From CBETVX01 sp965539935 (lineage in GTDB: Bacteria; Bacillota; Clostridia; Peptostreptococcales; Caminicellaceae), in contig CBETVX010000012.1 in NCBI GenBank assembly GCA_965539935.1, positions 1-62,811 of the forward strand: DNA of 62,811 nt, read 5' to 3'. Below are positions 7,718-15,546 of this stretch, in pieces. The stretch's first letter is position 1; the number at the start of each line of letters is the position of its first letter. The position numbers and the translations under genes are program-made. The notes beneath the pieces were generated by a model. The model was not told the DNA's origin and did not search any database. It worked only from the letters and a program-made list of their open reading frames with translations.

Positions 7718-7812
7718 TAACATTATGCTGTCTTGACTCATCATTGCACAACATAATGTTACTTATGTGACAGTGATTATAGGAAAACCTGGCCGAAAAG
7801 GTCAGGTTTTTT
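7718..7812 (+). terminator. Expression platform and terminator of the second cobalamin riboswitch
   Basis: A 10-bp inverted repeat (TAACATTATG 7718-7727 with its complement 7752-7761) is followed by an intrinsic terminator at 7784-7812 (AAACCTGGCC/GGTCAGGTTT plus T run). The terminator precedes the first gene by about 33 nt, as expected for attenuation. Confidence 0.75.
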
Positions 7813-7845
7813 ATGTTTGTTATTTTTAATAAGGAGGGGCTGAAT

Positions 7846-8817
7846 ATGAAGAAACCTTTTTCAAAGGTATTTTTGGTGTCAATGCTAATTTTATTATTCA
7901 TAAGTGGATGTGCAAATGAAAGTGAAGACACAGGAGTCTTAAATAATGATAATATAAATAATCAAGTTAAATTAGTAGTAACAAAGGATTATGGGAAAGA
8001 AGATCTATTCTATGGGGAAGTGAAAATAGAGGAAGGTTACACAGTAATGGATATTTTAGAGGAAAACGTTGAATTAGGAACTAAATGGGGTGGAGAGTTT
8101 GTATCAGAAATAAATGGTATAAAAATGGACAATGGCTTAGAAAGTGGCAAGCGTCAAGATTGGTTTTACTTTGTAAATGGAGTTTGTGCAGATGTAGGGG
8201 CTGGAGGCTATGAATTATCTCCAGGGGATATTGTATGGTGGGATTATCATCCTTGGGAATCAATAAAATCAGCAAATGCAGCAGTTATTGGTGCATATCC
8301 AGAACCCTTCATAAATGGCTATACCGATGAAGAAAAAACAGTGGTACTAATGACTTCTAAAGACAAATTAGATTTAGCTGAGGAATTAAAAAAATCTATG
8401 GAAGAAGTAGGCGTTTCTAATATTGAGGTGAAGGAATTAAATGAAACAGAGTTAGAGAACAGAAATAATCCTACTATTTTATTAGGGAAATGGAATGATA
8501 TTAATAATATCGATTATATCGAGGGATTAAATGAATCTTATCAAAAGACAGGACTAAATCTACACTTCACAGAAAAGGAAATAGAGTTATTAGACTATAG
8601 TGGAAATATAGCACAAAAAGTAAGTAATGATATCGGTGTCATAGTGGCTACTGGAGAAGGCCTTGGGGATAGTAATCCTCTATGGTTAGTCATAGGAATA
8701 GATGAAAGTGGACTAAGTAAAGCATTGAATATATTGATTAATGATCCTAAAGCTATCAAGAATAAATATGGTGTGGCAGTAATTTCAGAGGAAATAATAG
8801 GTCTACCAATTCAATAA
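7846..8817 (+). CDS. DUF4430 (transcobalamin C-domain-like) lipoprotein
   Basis: This 323-residue lipoprotein has a type II signal peptide with lipobox FISGC and lipidated Cys22. Residues about 55-135 form a DUF4430 domain, including VKIEEGYTVMDIL, WFYFVNGVCADVGAGGYEL and PGDIVWWDYHPWE. DUF4430 is the domain related to the C-terminal beta domain of animal intrinsic factor and transcobalamin. The C-terminal half (about 155-323) is not one I recognise. ATG 7846 follows AAGGAGGGG. As the first gene after a cobalamin riboswitch and before an ECF transporter, it is probably the membrane-anchored corrinoid-binding protein that hands substrate to the S component; this role is inferred. Confidence 0.82.
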   Translation: MKKPFSKVFLVSMLILLFISGCANESEDTGVLNNDNINNQVKLVVTKDYGKEDLFYGEVKIEEGYTVMDILEENVELGTKWGGEFVSEINGIKMDNGLESGKRQDWFYFVNGVCADVGAGGYELSPGDIVWWDYHPWESIKSANAAVIGAYPEPFINGYTDEEKTVVLMTSKDKLDLAEELKKSMEEVGVSNIEVKELNETELENRNNPTILLGKWNDINNIDYIEGLNESYQKTGLNLHFTEKEIELLDYSGNIAQKVSNDIGVIVATGEGLGDSNPLWLVIGIDESGLSKALNILINDPKAIKNKYGVAVISEEIIGLPIQ

Positions 8818-8832
8818 AGAGGAAGATTGTAG

Positions 8833-9747
8833 ATGTTAGTATATAGAGAAAAGAATAACCTGTTTTATAAACTTCATCCTGTAACTCTAATGGCCTATGT
8901 TTGTCTAATAATAGCTCTATCTATGGTGTATTCCCATCCCCTTTATTTATTGGGAATCCTATTTGCCATAGGACTGGTAATGATTTCATCTGATAATTTA
9001 CAGGAGTGGAAGGGATATCTGAAGTTTAGCATATTAATGATATTAGTTATTTTGATAGTCAATGTGATAGTCGTAAATAGGGGAGCAACTGTCTTATATA
9101 GAGGAGGAAGATTACCAGTAATTGGGAGGATTAAAATAACCCTAGAGGCACTAACCTTTGCTATAGGAATGGGCATAAGACTATTAATAATAATAAGCGG
9201 ATTTTGTTTTTATACCTATACTGTGCATCCAGATGGGGTATTAAGACTATTTAGTAAATGGGGTAATAAATCAGTATTAGTTATAACTTTAGCCACAAGA
9301 TTATTCCCTTTGATGATAGAAGATTTCAGAAGGATATCTGAGATTCAAAGATGCAGAGGAGTTAAATTAAATAGTGGTAGATGGTATGAGAGGGCTAAGA
9401 ATACGCTCCCTATATTTAGTGTATTACTATTATCTTCCTTGGAACGTTCTTTCCAAATAGCTGAGTCTATGCATGCTAGGGGATATGGCAGTGGGGACAG
9501 GTCTAGTTATAAAAGAAATTATTATAGGCCAAGGGATTATTTAATACTTATGTCTGTTTTTTTTGCAATAACTCTATGCTTATGGGCCTATTTAATGGGA
9601 TTAAGTACATATAAGTATTATCCAAGGCTACAGAGTCTAGACATTCAGTCTATAGTCATTGTAGGAATATTAACATTTATATTGAGTTTTCCAGCACTAT
9701 TGAATTGGGGGTGGAAAAAGTGGAAGACATTAAGATTAAAAATTTAG
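8833..9747 (+). CDS. ECF transporter transmembrane protein EcfT (CbiQ family)
   Basis: This 304-residue membrane protein has five to six hydrophobic helices. The two EcfT coupling motifs are RCRGVK (about residues 175-180) and ARGYGSG (about 215-221), whose Arg-containing helices dock on the ATPases. EcfT links the S component to the ATPase pair. It begins at ATG 8833, 15 bp after the lipoprotein gene, and its end overlaps the start of the ATPase gene. Because its ATPase is a dedicated fused pair in the same operon, this looks like a group I ECF transporter with a single substrate. Confidence 0.92.
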   Translation: MLVYREKNNLFYKLHPVTLMAYVCLIIALSMVYSHPLYLLGILFAIGLVMISSDNLQEWKGYLKFSILMILVILIVNVIVVNRGATVLYRGGRLPVIGRIKITLEALTFAIGMGIRLLIIISGFCFYTYTVHPDGVLRLFSKWGNKSVLVITLATRLFPLMIEDFRRISEIQRCRGVKLNSGRWYERAKNTLPIFSVLLLSSLERSFQIAESMHARGYGSGDRSSYKRNYYRPRDYLILMSVFFAITLCLWAYLMGLSTYKYYPRLQSLDIQSIVIVGILTFILSFPALLNWGWKKWKTLRLKI

Positions 9748-11399
9748 TATATCATTATCCCGATATGAAAAGCCCTTCCCTAAATAATATAAATATTGAA
9801 ATACCCCAAGGTCAGTTTGTACTTATAGTTGGAGGCTCAGGAAGTGGAAAATCTACTTTACTTCGTTCAATTGCTGGTTTAGTACCAGAATTCTATGGTG
9901 GCAGTTATAGTGGAGAAATATTTATTGGGGGAAAAGAGATACGGAAAATAGACCGAAGGACATTGGTTCAAAAAGTAGGTATGGTATTCCAAGACCCAGA
10001 AAGTCAACTAGTCATGACAAGTGTAGAAGAAGAAATAGCCTTTGGACTAGAAAATATAGGAGTATCAAACTCTATAATAAAAAGAAGGATAATGGAAGTT
10101 AAAAATGCCCTTAGATTAACAAATTATACAGATAAATTTATATCGGAGCTATCGGGGGGACAGAAACAAAAAACTGCATTGGCATCTATCCTAGCTATGC
10201 AGCCAGATATAATACTTTTAGATGAGCCAACTTCTCAGCTTGATCCAATAGCTGGTGAAGATATTCTAACCATGATTAGAAGATTAAATGAAGAAAATGG
10301 CATAACTGTAATACTTACGGAACAAAGACTAGAAAGATGTTTTCATCTAGCAGATAGAGTATTAGTTATGGAAGATGGGAAAATTATCTTTGACCATCAT
10401 TCACCTAAGGAGATAGCTAAATGGGCCCTTTACAATAAAAGTCCTTTTATACCTCCCCTTGCTAAACTATTTGCCGAAGTGGGTTTTCCTAAAATACCTG
10501 TAACGGTTAAGCAAGGGAGGGAAATTCTTAAGCCCTATCTTCATGAAATAGGCAGTGGAGAAAGCTTAGATTCAAAGCTAGAGATTATAGAGGATAATAA
10601 TCCACTGGTGGAAATAAAGGGACTGTGGTTTACCTATCCAAATGGAAAAGAAGTCCTCAAGGACATTAATTTAAATATTAACTCAAAGGAATTTATAGTT
10701 GTCATGGGAGAAAATGGTGGAGGAAAGACCACATTATTAAAACATATAAACGGTTTACTTAAACCATCTAGAGGAAAGGTTAAGGTGAAGGGTAAGGATA
10801 CCAGAAAAATTTTAGTTGAAGAATTATCCTATGATATTGGGTACTTATCCCAAAATCCTAATGACTATTTATTTTTACCTAGTGTACAGGAAGAAATTAA
10901 GTTTACCATGGACAATCTAGGCATAAAAAATGATGGCATAGTAGATGAAGTATTAGAAAGGTTAAATATAAAGGAATTAAAGGACAAAAATCCAAGGGAT
11001 TTAAGTACAGGAGAAAGACAGCGGGTAGCTTTGGCATCGATCTTAGTCACTAGACCTAAACTACTAATACTTGATGAACCCACAAGGGGACTTGATTATG
11101 AGCTTAAAGAAAGTTTAGGAGAATTACTTTTAAAATTAAAAGAAGAAGGGACAACTATCTTTATGGTTGCCCACGATGTGGAATTTGCAGCAGAATATGC
11201 TGACAAAATCATATTAATAGATGGGGGAACTATAATAGCTAAGGGGAATAAAAAGGAGGTCCTTACTAATTCAACATTCTATTCTCCCCAAATAAGTAAG
11301 TTGTTTCACAATATTTCCGATAACATAGTTACCTTAAATGAGGGAAAAGAGGTACTAAGTACTATTATTAAAAGGAAGAAAAATGAAAAAATTTCTTGA
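9720..11399 (+). CDS. ECF transporter fused ATPase (EcfA-EcfA')
   Basis: Two ABC ATPase domains are fused in 559 residues. Domain 1 has Walker A GGSGSGKST (38-46), signature LSGGQ (144-148) and Walker B IILLDEP (164-170). Domain 2 has Walker A GENGGGKTT (330-338), signature LSTGERQ (428-434) and Walker B LLILDEP (448-454). The fusion supplies both nucleotide-binding sites of the ECF complex. GTG 9720 is favoured (GGGGG 7 nt upstream); TTG 9705 and GTG 9711 are in-frame alternatives. The start lies inside the 3' end of ecfT, implying translational coupling. Confidence 0.92.
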   Translation: MEDIKIKNLVYHYPDMKSPSLNNINIEIPQGQFVLIVGGSGSGKSTLLRSIAGLVPEFYGGSYSGEIFIGGKEIRKIDRRTLVQKVGMVFQDPESQLVMTSVEEEIAFGLENIGVSNSIIKRRIMEVKNALRLTNYTDKFISELSGGQKQKTALASILAMQPDIILLDEPTSQLDPIAGEDILTMIRRLNEENGITVILTEQRLERCFHLADRVLVMEDGKIIFDHHSPKEIAKWALYNKSPFIPPLAKLFAEVGFPKIPVTVKQGREILKPYLHEIGSGESLDSKLEIIEDNNPLVEIKGLWFTYPNGKEVLKDINLNINSKEFIVVMGENGGGKTTLLKHINGLLKPSRGKVKVKGKDTRKILVEELSYDIGYLSQNPNDYLFLPSVQEEIKFTMDNLGIKNDGIVDEVLERLNIKELKDKNPRDLSTGERQRVALASILVTRPKLLILDEPTRGLDYELKESLGELLLKLKEEGTTIFMVAHDVEFAAEYADKIILIDGGTIIAKGNKKEVLTNSTFYSPQISKLFHNISDNIVTLNEGKEVLSTIIKRKKNEKIS

Positions 11400-11414
11400 T
11401 AAGGAGGGAGCTAA

Positions 11415-12956
11415 ATGAAAAAGTCTAAAGTCCTTATGTCCATTGTAATTTGTGCACTAATTATTTTGGGAAATATTGGGTCAGCATTTGCAAATAATAG
11501 CTTTACAGATGATACTGCTAAAGACAGTATAAAAAAAGCTATTGAGTACCTACACAATGTCCAAAATGACGATGGAGGATTTCCGACTAGGGAAGGAAAA
11601 GATAGTAGTGGAGCAATTACATCTTGGGTGATAATGGCACTATCAGCATTGGGAGAAGATGTTAACAGCTCGGATTGGGAAATAGGTGGTAAAACTCCCA
11701 TAGACTATTTAAAGACATCCCAAATAGAACTTGAACAAACCCTTGATTATGCCAGGACATTGTTAAGCCTTTCGGCGGCAAAGGAAGAGCCAGTTTATAG
11801 TGGGGAAAATTTACTAAATAAAATATTAGCCTTTCAACAGGATGATGGAGGTTTTTATCAACCTGACAAGGGCGAAGAAGGTATGATTAATTCCCATATG
11901 TGGTCAATCTTGGCAATAGCTTCAACAAATAATGAGATACCAAATAAGGAAAAGGCAAAACAGTGGCTAATTGAAAGACAAAACGAAGATGGAGGCTTTG
12001 GCTGGGTGGAAGGATTGGAAAGTGATTCTGACGATACAGCCATAGCTATACAGACTTTGATTTTACTTGGTGAAAATCCAAATACTTCTACAGCAATTAA
12101 AAAAGCCTTAGGGTTTTTAAAAACTCAACAACAAGAAGATGGTGGTTTTAGAGCCGGTGATATGACAGGAAAGAATTCAAATTCAGCTTCTGATTCATGG
12201 GTGATTCAGGGTTTAGTGGCAGCAGGTGAAGATCCTATATCATCTGATTGGACTATTAATGGAAAAAATGTTTTAACACATCTTATGGGTTTACAAAAAA
12301 GTGATGGTTCCTTTGAATGGAAGAGTGAAAAAAGCTCTTTACAAGTACAAATGACAGCCTATGCAATTATGGCATTAAAGGGTAAGCCCTTCCCAGTTAA
12401 TATTGATTATGCAAGCTATATAAAAGATAGTGAAAAGGAAACAGTTTTTAGTGACTTGGAGGAAAATCATTGGTCATATGATGAAATAATGAATCTTGTG
12501 GGGGCAAATGTGCTTTCTGGATATCCCGATGGGACATTTAAACCAGAAAAAACTGTCACTAGAGCTGAATTTGCCAAACTATTGGTTCATGGACTTAATC
12601 TAGAAGATAGTAAATATAATGGGACATTAAAATTTACTGATATATCTAAAAATCACTGGGCCTATGATTATATTGGTATAGGGGTTAAGGAAGGACTTAT
12701 TAGTGGACGGACAGAAGAAACCTTTGACTTAAATGGTGAAATTTCTGGTGCTGAAGTTGCAACAATGTTAGTTAGGTCACTACCTAGTGACAAAGTATGG
12801 AATTTAGAAAAGGGATCTTTTTGGTATTCAGGATATGTAGAAAATGCTAATAAAAATAATTTATTGTACCCAAATTTTAATGCTACTAAATCAGCCAATA
12901 GAGCTCAATGTGCCTATAGTATATATAAATTGAGAGAAGTTTTATTTAGTGAATAA
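11415..12956 (+). CDS. Secreted alpha/alpha-toroid (prenyltransferase-like repeat) protein with SLH domains
   Basis: This 513-residue exported protein has a signal peptide (1-26), then about five alpha-helical repeats each opening with a Q-x-D-GGF motif (residues about 35-340). Three SLH modules follow (about 345-505; the third is degenerate) and bind the protein to the cell wall. The toroid is the fold shared by terpene cyclases, prenyltransferases and the N-terminal domain of intrinsic factor and transcobalamin. Secretion, wall anchoring and the cobalamin-regulated operon argue for corrinoid binding rather than catalysis. Ribosome binding site AAGGAGGG; the gap to the ATPase gene is 15 bp. 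Confidence 0.85.
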   Translation: MKKSKVLMSIVICALIILGNIGSAFANNSFTDDTAKDSIKKAIEYLHNVQNDDGGFPTREGKDSSGAITSWVIMALSALGEDVNSSDWEIGGKTPIDYLKTSQIELEQTLDYARTLLSLSAAKEEPVYSGENLLNKILAFQQDDGGFYQPDKGEEGMINSHMWSILAIASTNNEIPNKEKAKQWLIERQNEDGGFGWVEGLESDSDDTAIAIQTLILLGENPNTSTAIKKALGFLKTQQQEDGGFRAGDMTGKNSNSASDSWVIQGLVAAGEDPISSDWTINGKNVLTHLMGLQKSDGSFEWKSEKSSLQVQMTAYAIMALKGKPFPVNIDYASYIKDSEKETVFSDLEENHWSYDEIMNLVGANVLSGYPDGTFKPEKTVTRAEFAKLLVHGLNLEDSKYNGTLKFTDISKNHWAYDYIGIGVKEGLISGRTEETFDLNGEISGAEVATMLVRSLPSDKVWNLEKGSFWYSGYVENANKNNLLYPNFNATKSANRAQCAYSIYKLREVLFSE

Positions 12957-12964
12957 TAACGAGG

Positions 12965-13600
12965 ATGAACAATATGTTTAATGAATTAAATTGGGCCCTT
13001 ATGTCAGCATTAATTATAGGCTTAGCATTAATAATGTTTTTTATAAGATTTGAATCCCAAAGGGTAAATACAAAGGAAATTCCCTTACTAGCTACTATGG
13101 CAGCCCTTGGAGCCATAACAAGGGTACCCTTTGCAGCAATTATGAGTGTACAACCTACAACCTTTATAGTAATGATTACAGGATATGTTTTTGGAGCCCA
13201 GTCGGGATTTATGGTAGGAGCTGTAGCTGCCCTTGTTTCTAATATATTTTTAGGCCAAGGGCCTTGGACCCCATGGCAAATGTTTAGCTGGGGTATTTGC
13301 GGAGTATTGGGAGCAATTATTGGAAAGGGACATAGTAAGTTCAATTTAATAGGCTTTGCAGTACTATCTGGAGTATGTGGCTATTTCTTTGGATGGATTA
13401 TGAATATTTGGCACTGGGTAGGTTTCGTATATCCATTAACCCTTAGAACCTTTATGGCCACTTATATTGCAAGTATTCCCTTTGATACCTTACATGCAAT
13501 AGGCAATATTATATTTGCCTTTACATTTGGTAAATCCTTTTACTATATACTTAGTAGATTTAAGAAAAAGATGACTGTTCATTATTCAAATTGTGATTAA
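12965..13600 (+). CDS. ECF transporter S component, probably for cobalamin (CbrT-like)
   Basis: This 211-residue protein has about six transmembrane helices. It shows the S-component features of a basic cytosolic loop with TKEIPLLATMAALGAITR and a substrate-side segment around GQGPWTPWQMFSWG. It resembles the S-component group that includes CbrT, the vitamin B12 S component. It lies 8 bp after the SLH-toroid gene in an operon that also encodes its own EcfT and fused ATPase. Substrate assignment rests on the cobalamin riboswitch and the DUF4430 proteins, so it is an inference. Confidence 0.8.
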   Translation: MNNMFNELNWALMSALIIGLALIMFFIRFESQRVNTKEIPLLATMAALGAITRVPFAAIMSVQPTTFIVMITGYVFGAQSGFMVGAVAALVSNIFLGQGPWTPWQMFSWGICGVLGAIIGKGHSKFNLIGFAVLSGVCGYFFGWIMNIWHWVGFVYPLTLRTFMATYIASIPFDTLHAIGNIIFAFTFGKSFYYILSRFKKKMTVHYSNCD

Positions 13601-13651
13601 TATATTTTTAAAGTATTTTTAATTTTGATAATAATAAAAGGGGGTTTAAAT

Positions 13652-15532
13652 ATGAACAAAAGATTATTAAGTATAATTTTGATGGTTGCAATGCTTGTTA
13701 GTTTTATACCTTCATTGGGTTTAAATGCCTATGCAGAGGATTCTGAAGGACAGATAAGGGTAAGGATAGAAGGAAAAAATAAAACTCTATATGATGAAGA
13801 AATCACTGTAACCGATGAAGTGTACGGTATAGACCTGTTGGAAACGGCTATAGGAGAAGATAATATAGATGGAACGGAAGGTCCCTATGGATTGTTTATT
13901 AATGGATTATTAGGAGAAAGTGCTGGAGAAAGTGGAGAGGGATATTCAACTAGCTGGGGATTATATATAGAAAAAGATGGTGAATTACAAAGTGCACCAT
14001 TAGGTATATCTAGCCTTAAGATCGATGGAATTGATGAATTATTATATCATGTAAAGGCTACAACACCTACATGGAGTGACCTTACATTCATACCTAAACT
14101 AGAAGCTATAGAAAAAGATGGGCAAGTAGAGTTTACTGTTACAAAAATAGTTACAACCTATGATGAAAATTGGAACCCTATTGAAAGTGAGGAAGTAGTT
14201 GAAGGAGCAAAAATTAAAATAAATGATGAAGAATATACAACAGATGATAATGGTCAAGTAGAGGTTCTTTTAGAAGAAGGAATATATGATGTTAAAGTAT
14301 ATAAAGAGGGGGAAAATTACCCGGAACTTATTAGAAGAACTTTTAAAATTAAAATTGATGGACCTATATTACAAGCAATAGAGGATTTGAGGGGATATTA
14401 TTTAGATAAGGACGAATTCACCTTTAGATCGGCTATGGCCTATAACTTTACAAGTGATAATTTAGAAGAAGATTTACCAATAATACAATCAAAATATAAG
14501 GTAATAGATGAACCATCTAGTGCTTCAGAGTATGCCAATAACATTTTAGGATTAATTTTTGCTGGAAAAGATCCTAAGAATTATGAAGGAAAGAATTATG
14601 TTAAAACTTTAGTAGACTCACAAAATGATGATGGCAAATTCATAATAAAGGATAGTGACGATTATCCAACTACAATTGCATTTTCTATTTTAGCCTTAGA
14701 TATGGCAGAGGGTGATTATCAAATAGAAAAGGCAGTAAATGCATTAATGGATTACCAAAATGATGATGGAAGTTTTGGTCCCTATAAAGATGTAGATACA
14801 ACTGCAATGTCAATAACTGCCTTAGGAAACCATAAAGACATAGAAGGGGTACAGGAGTCTATAGACTTAGCTTTACAAAATATTAAAAATAACCAGTCCG
14901 ATACAGGAGGATTTTTTGCATGGGGTTCTGAAAATCCATATTCTGCAGCAGCAGCAATCCAAGGACTTATAGCTGTAGGGGAAGATCCATTATCAGAGGA
15001 ATGGACTAAAAATGGAAAAACAATGGTACATTCATTACTTTCATTTAAGGTAGGAAACTATTTTATATACACAACAGACTGGGGAACGGATACGGAAATG
15101 ATAACCGAACAAGCTTTCATGGCCCTTGCAGATTTATATAGAGAAAAATCAATGTATACAGCTGTAGAAGTAGACATAGATAAAAGTAAATTTACTGAGG
15201 AACAGGTAGAATATGATTTTACATTAACAAGAACAGATTCAGGAAGTTTTGAAAAGGGACAGGAAGCTAAATTAGAAGTAAATGTAGAAAATAATTCCAA
15301 GGATGATAAAGAGGTCACATATATAGTTGCACTATATAAATTAGATGGCTCAAATAAAGAACTATATACTTATACATTTATGAGTAAAGATATTGAAGCA
15401 GGGGAATCGGAAGACTTTGCAGGTGGATTTTTAATCCCATCCACAGGAAGTTATGAAGTGAAAGCAATGTTATGGGATAGCTTTGATAATAAAACTCCAT
15501 TGGCAGAGCCAATTACCGTAAATGTGAAGTAG
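13652..15532 (+). CDS. Secreted DUF4430 + alpha/alpha-toroid protein (transcobalamin-like)
   Basis: This 626-residue exported protein has a signal peptide ending near AYA (28). A DUF4430 domain (about 35-138) contains GPYGLFINGLLGES and SWGLYIEKDG. A beta-sandwich region (about 145-240), toroid repeats with QNDDG..F motifs (about 245-510) and a CARDB-like beta domain (about 520-626) follow. DUF4430 and the toroid are the two domains of intrinsic factor and transcobalamin, here in swapped order on one chain. ATG 13652 follows AAAGGGGG. There is no SLH domain or lipobox, so it may be released or held by partner proteins. Confidence 0.85.
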   Translation: MNKRLLSIILMVAMLVSFIPSLGLNAYAEDSEGQIRVRIEGKNKTLYDEEITVTDEVYGIDLLETAIGEDNIDGTEGPYGLFINGLLGESAGESGEGYSTSWGLYIEKDGELQSAPLGISSLKIDGIDELLYHVKATTPTWSDLTFIPKLEAIEKDGQVEFTVTKIVTTYDENWNPIESEEVVEGAKIKINDEEYTTDDNGQVEVLLEEGIYDVKVYKEGENYPELIRRTFKIKIDGPILQAIEDLRGYYLDKDEFTFRSAMAYNFTSDNLEEDLPIIQSKYKVIDEPSSASEYANNILGLIFAGKDPKNYEGKNYVKTLVDSQNDDGKFIIKDSDDYPTTIAFSILALDMAEGDYQIEKAVNALMDYQNDDGSFGPYKDVDTTAMSITALGNHKDIEGVQESIDLALQNIKNNQSDTGGFFAWGSENPYSAAAAIQGLIAVGEDPLSEEWTKNGKTMVHSLLSFKVGNYFIYTTDWGTDTEMITEQAFMALADLYREKSMYTAVEVDIDKSKFTEEQVEYDFTLTRTDSGSFEKGQEAKLEVNVENNSKDDKEVTYIVALYKLDGSNKELYTYTFMSKDIEAGESEDFAGGFLIPSTGSYEVKAMLWDSFDNKTPLAEPITVNVK

Positions 15533-15546
15533 AGGGGAGGAAAAGC

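Noticed and set aside
11415..12956. Secreted terpene cyclase or prenyltransferase enzyme
   Set aside because: Signal peptide, SLH anchors and cobalamin-riboswitch operon argue against isoprenoid chemistry; the repeats fit a binding toroid equally well.
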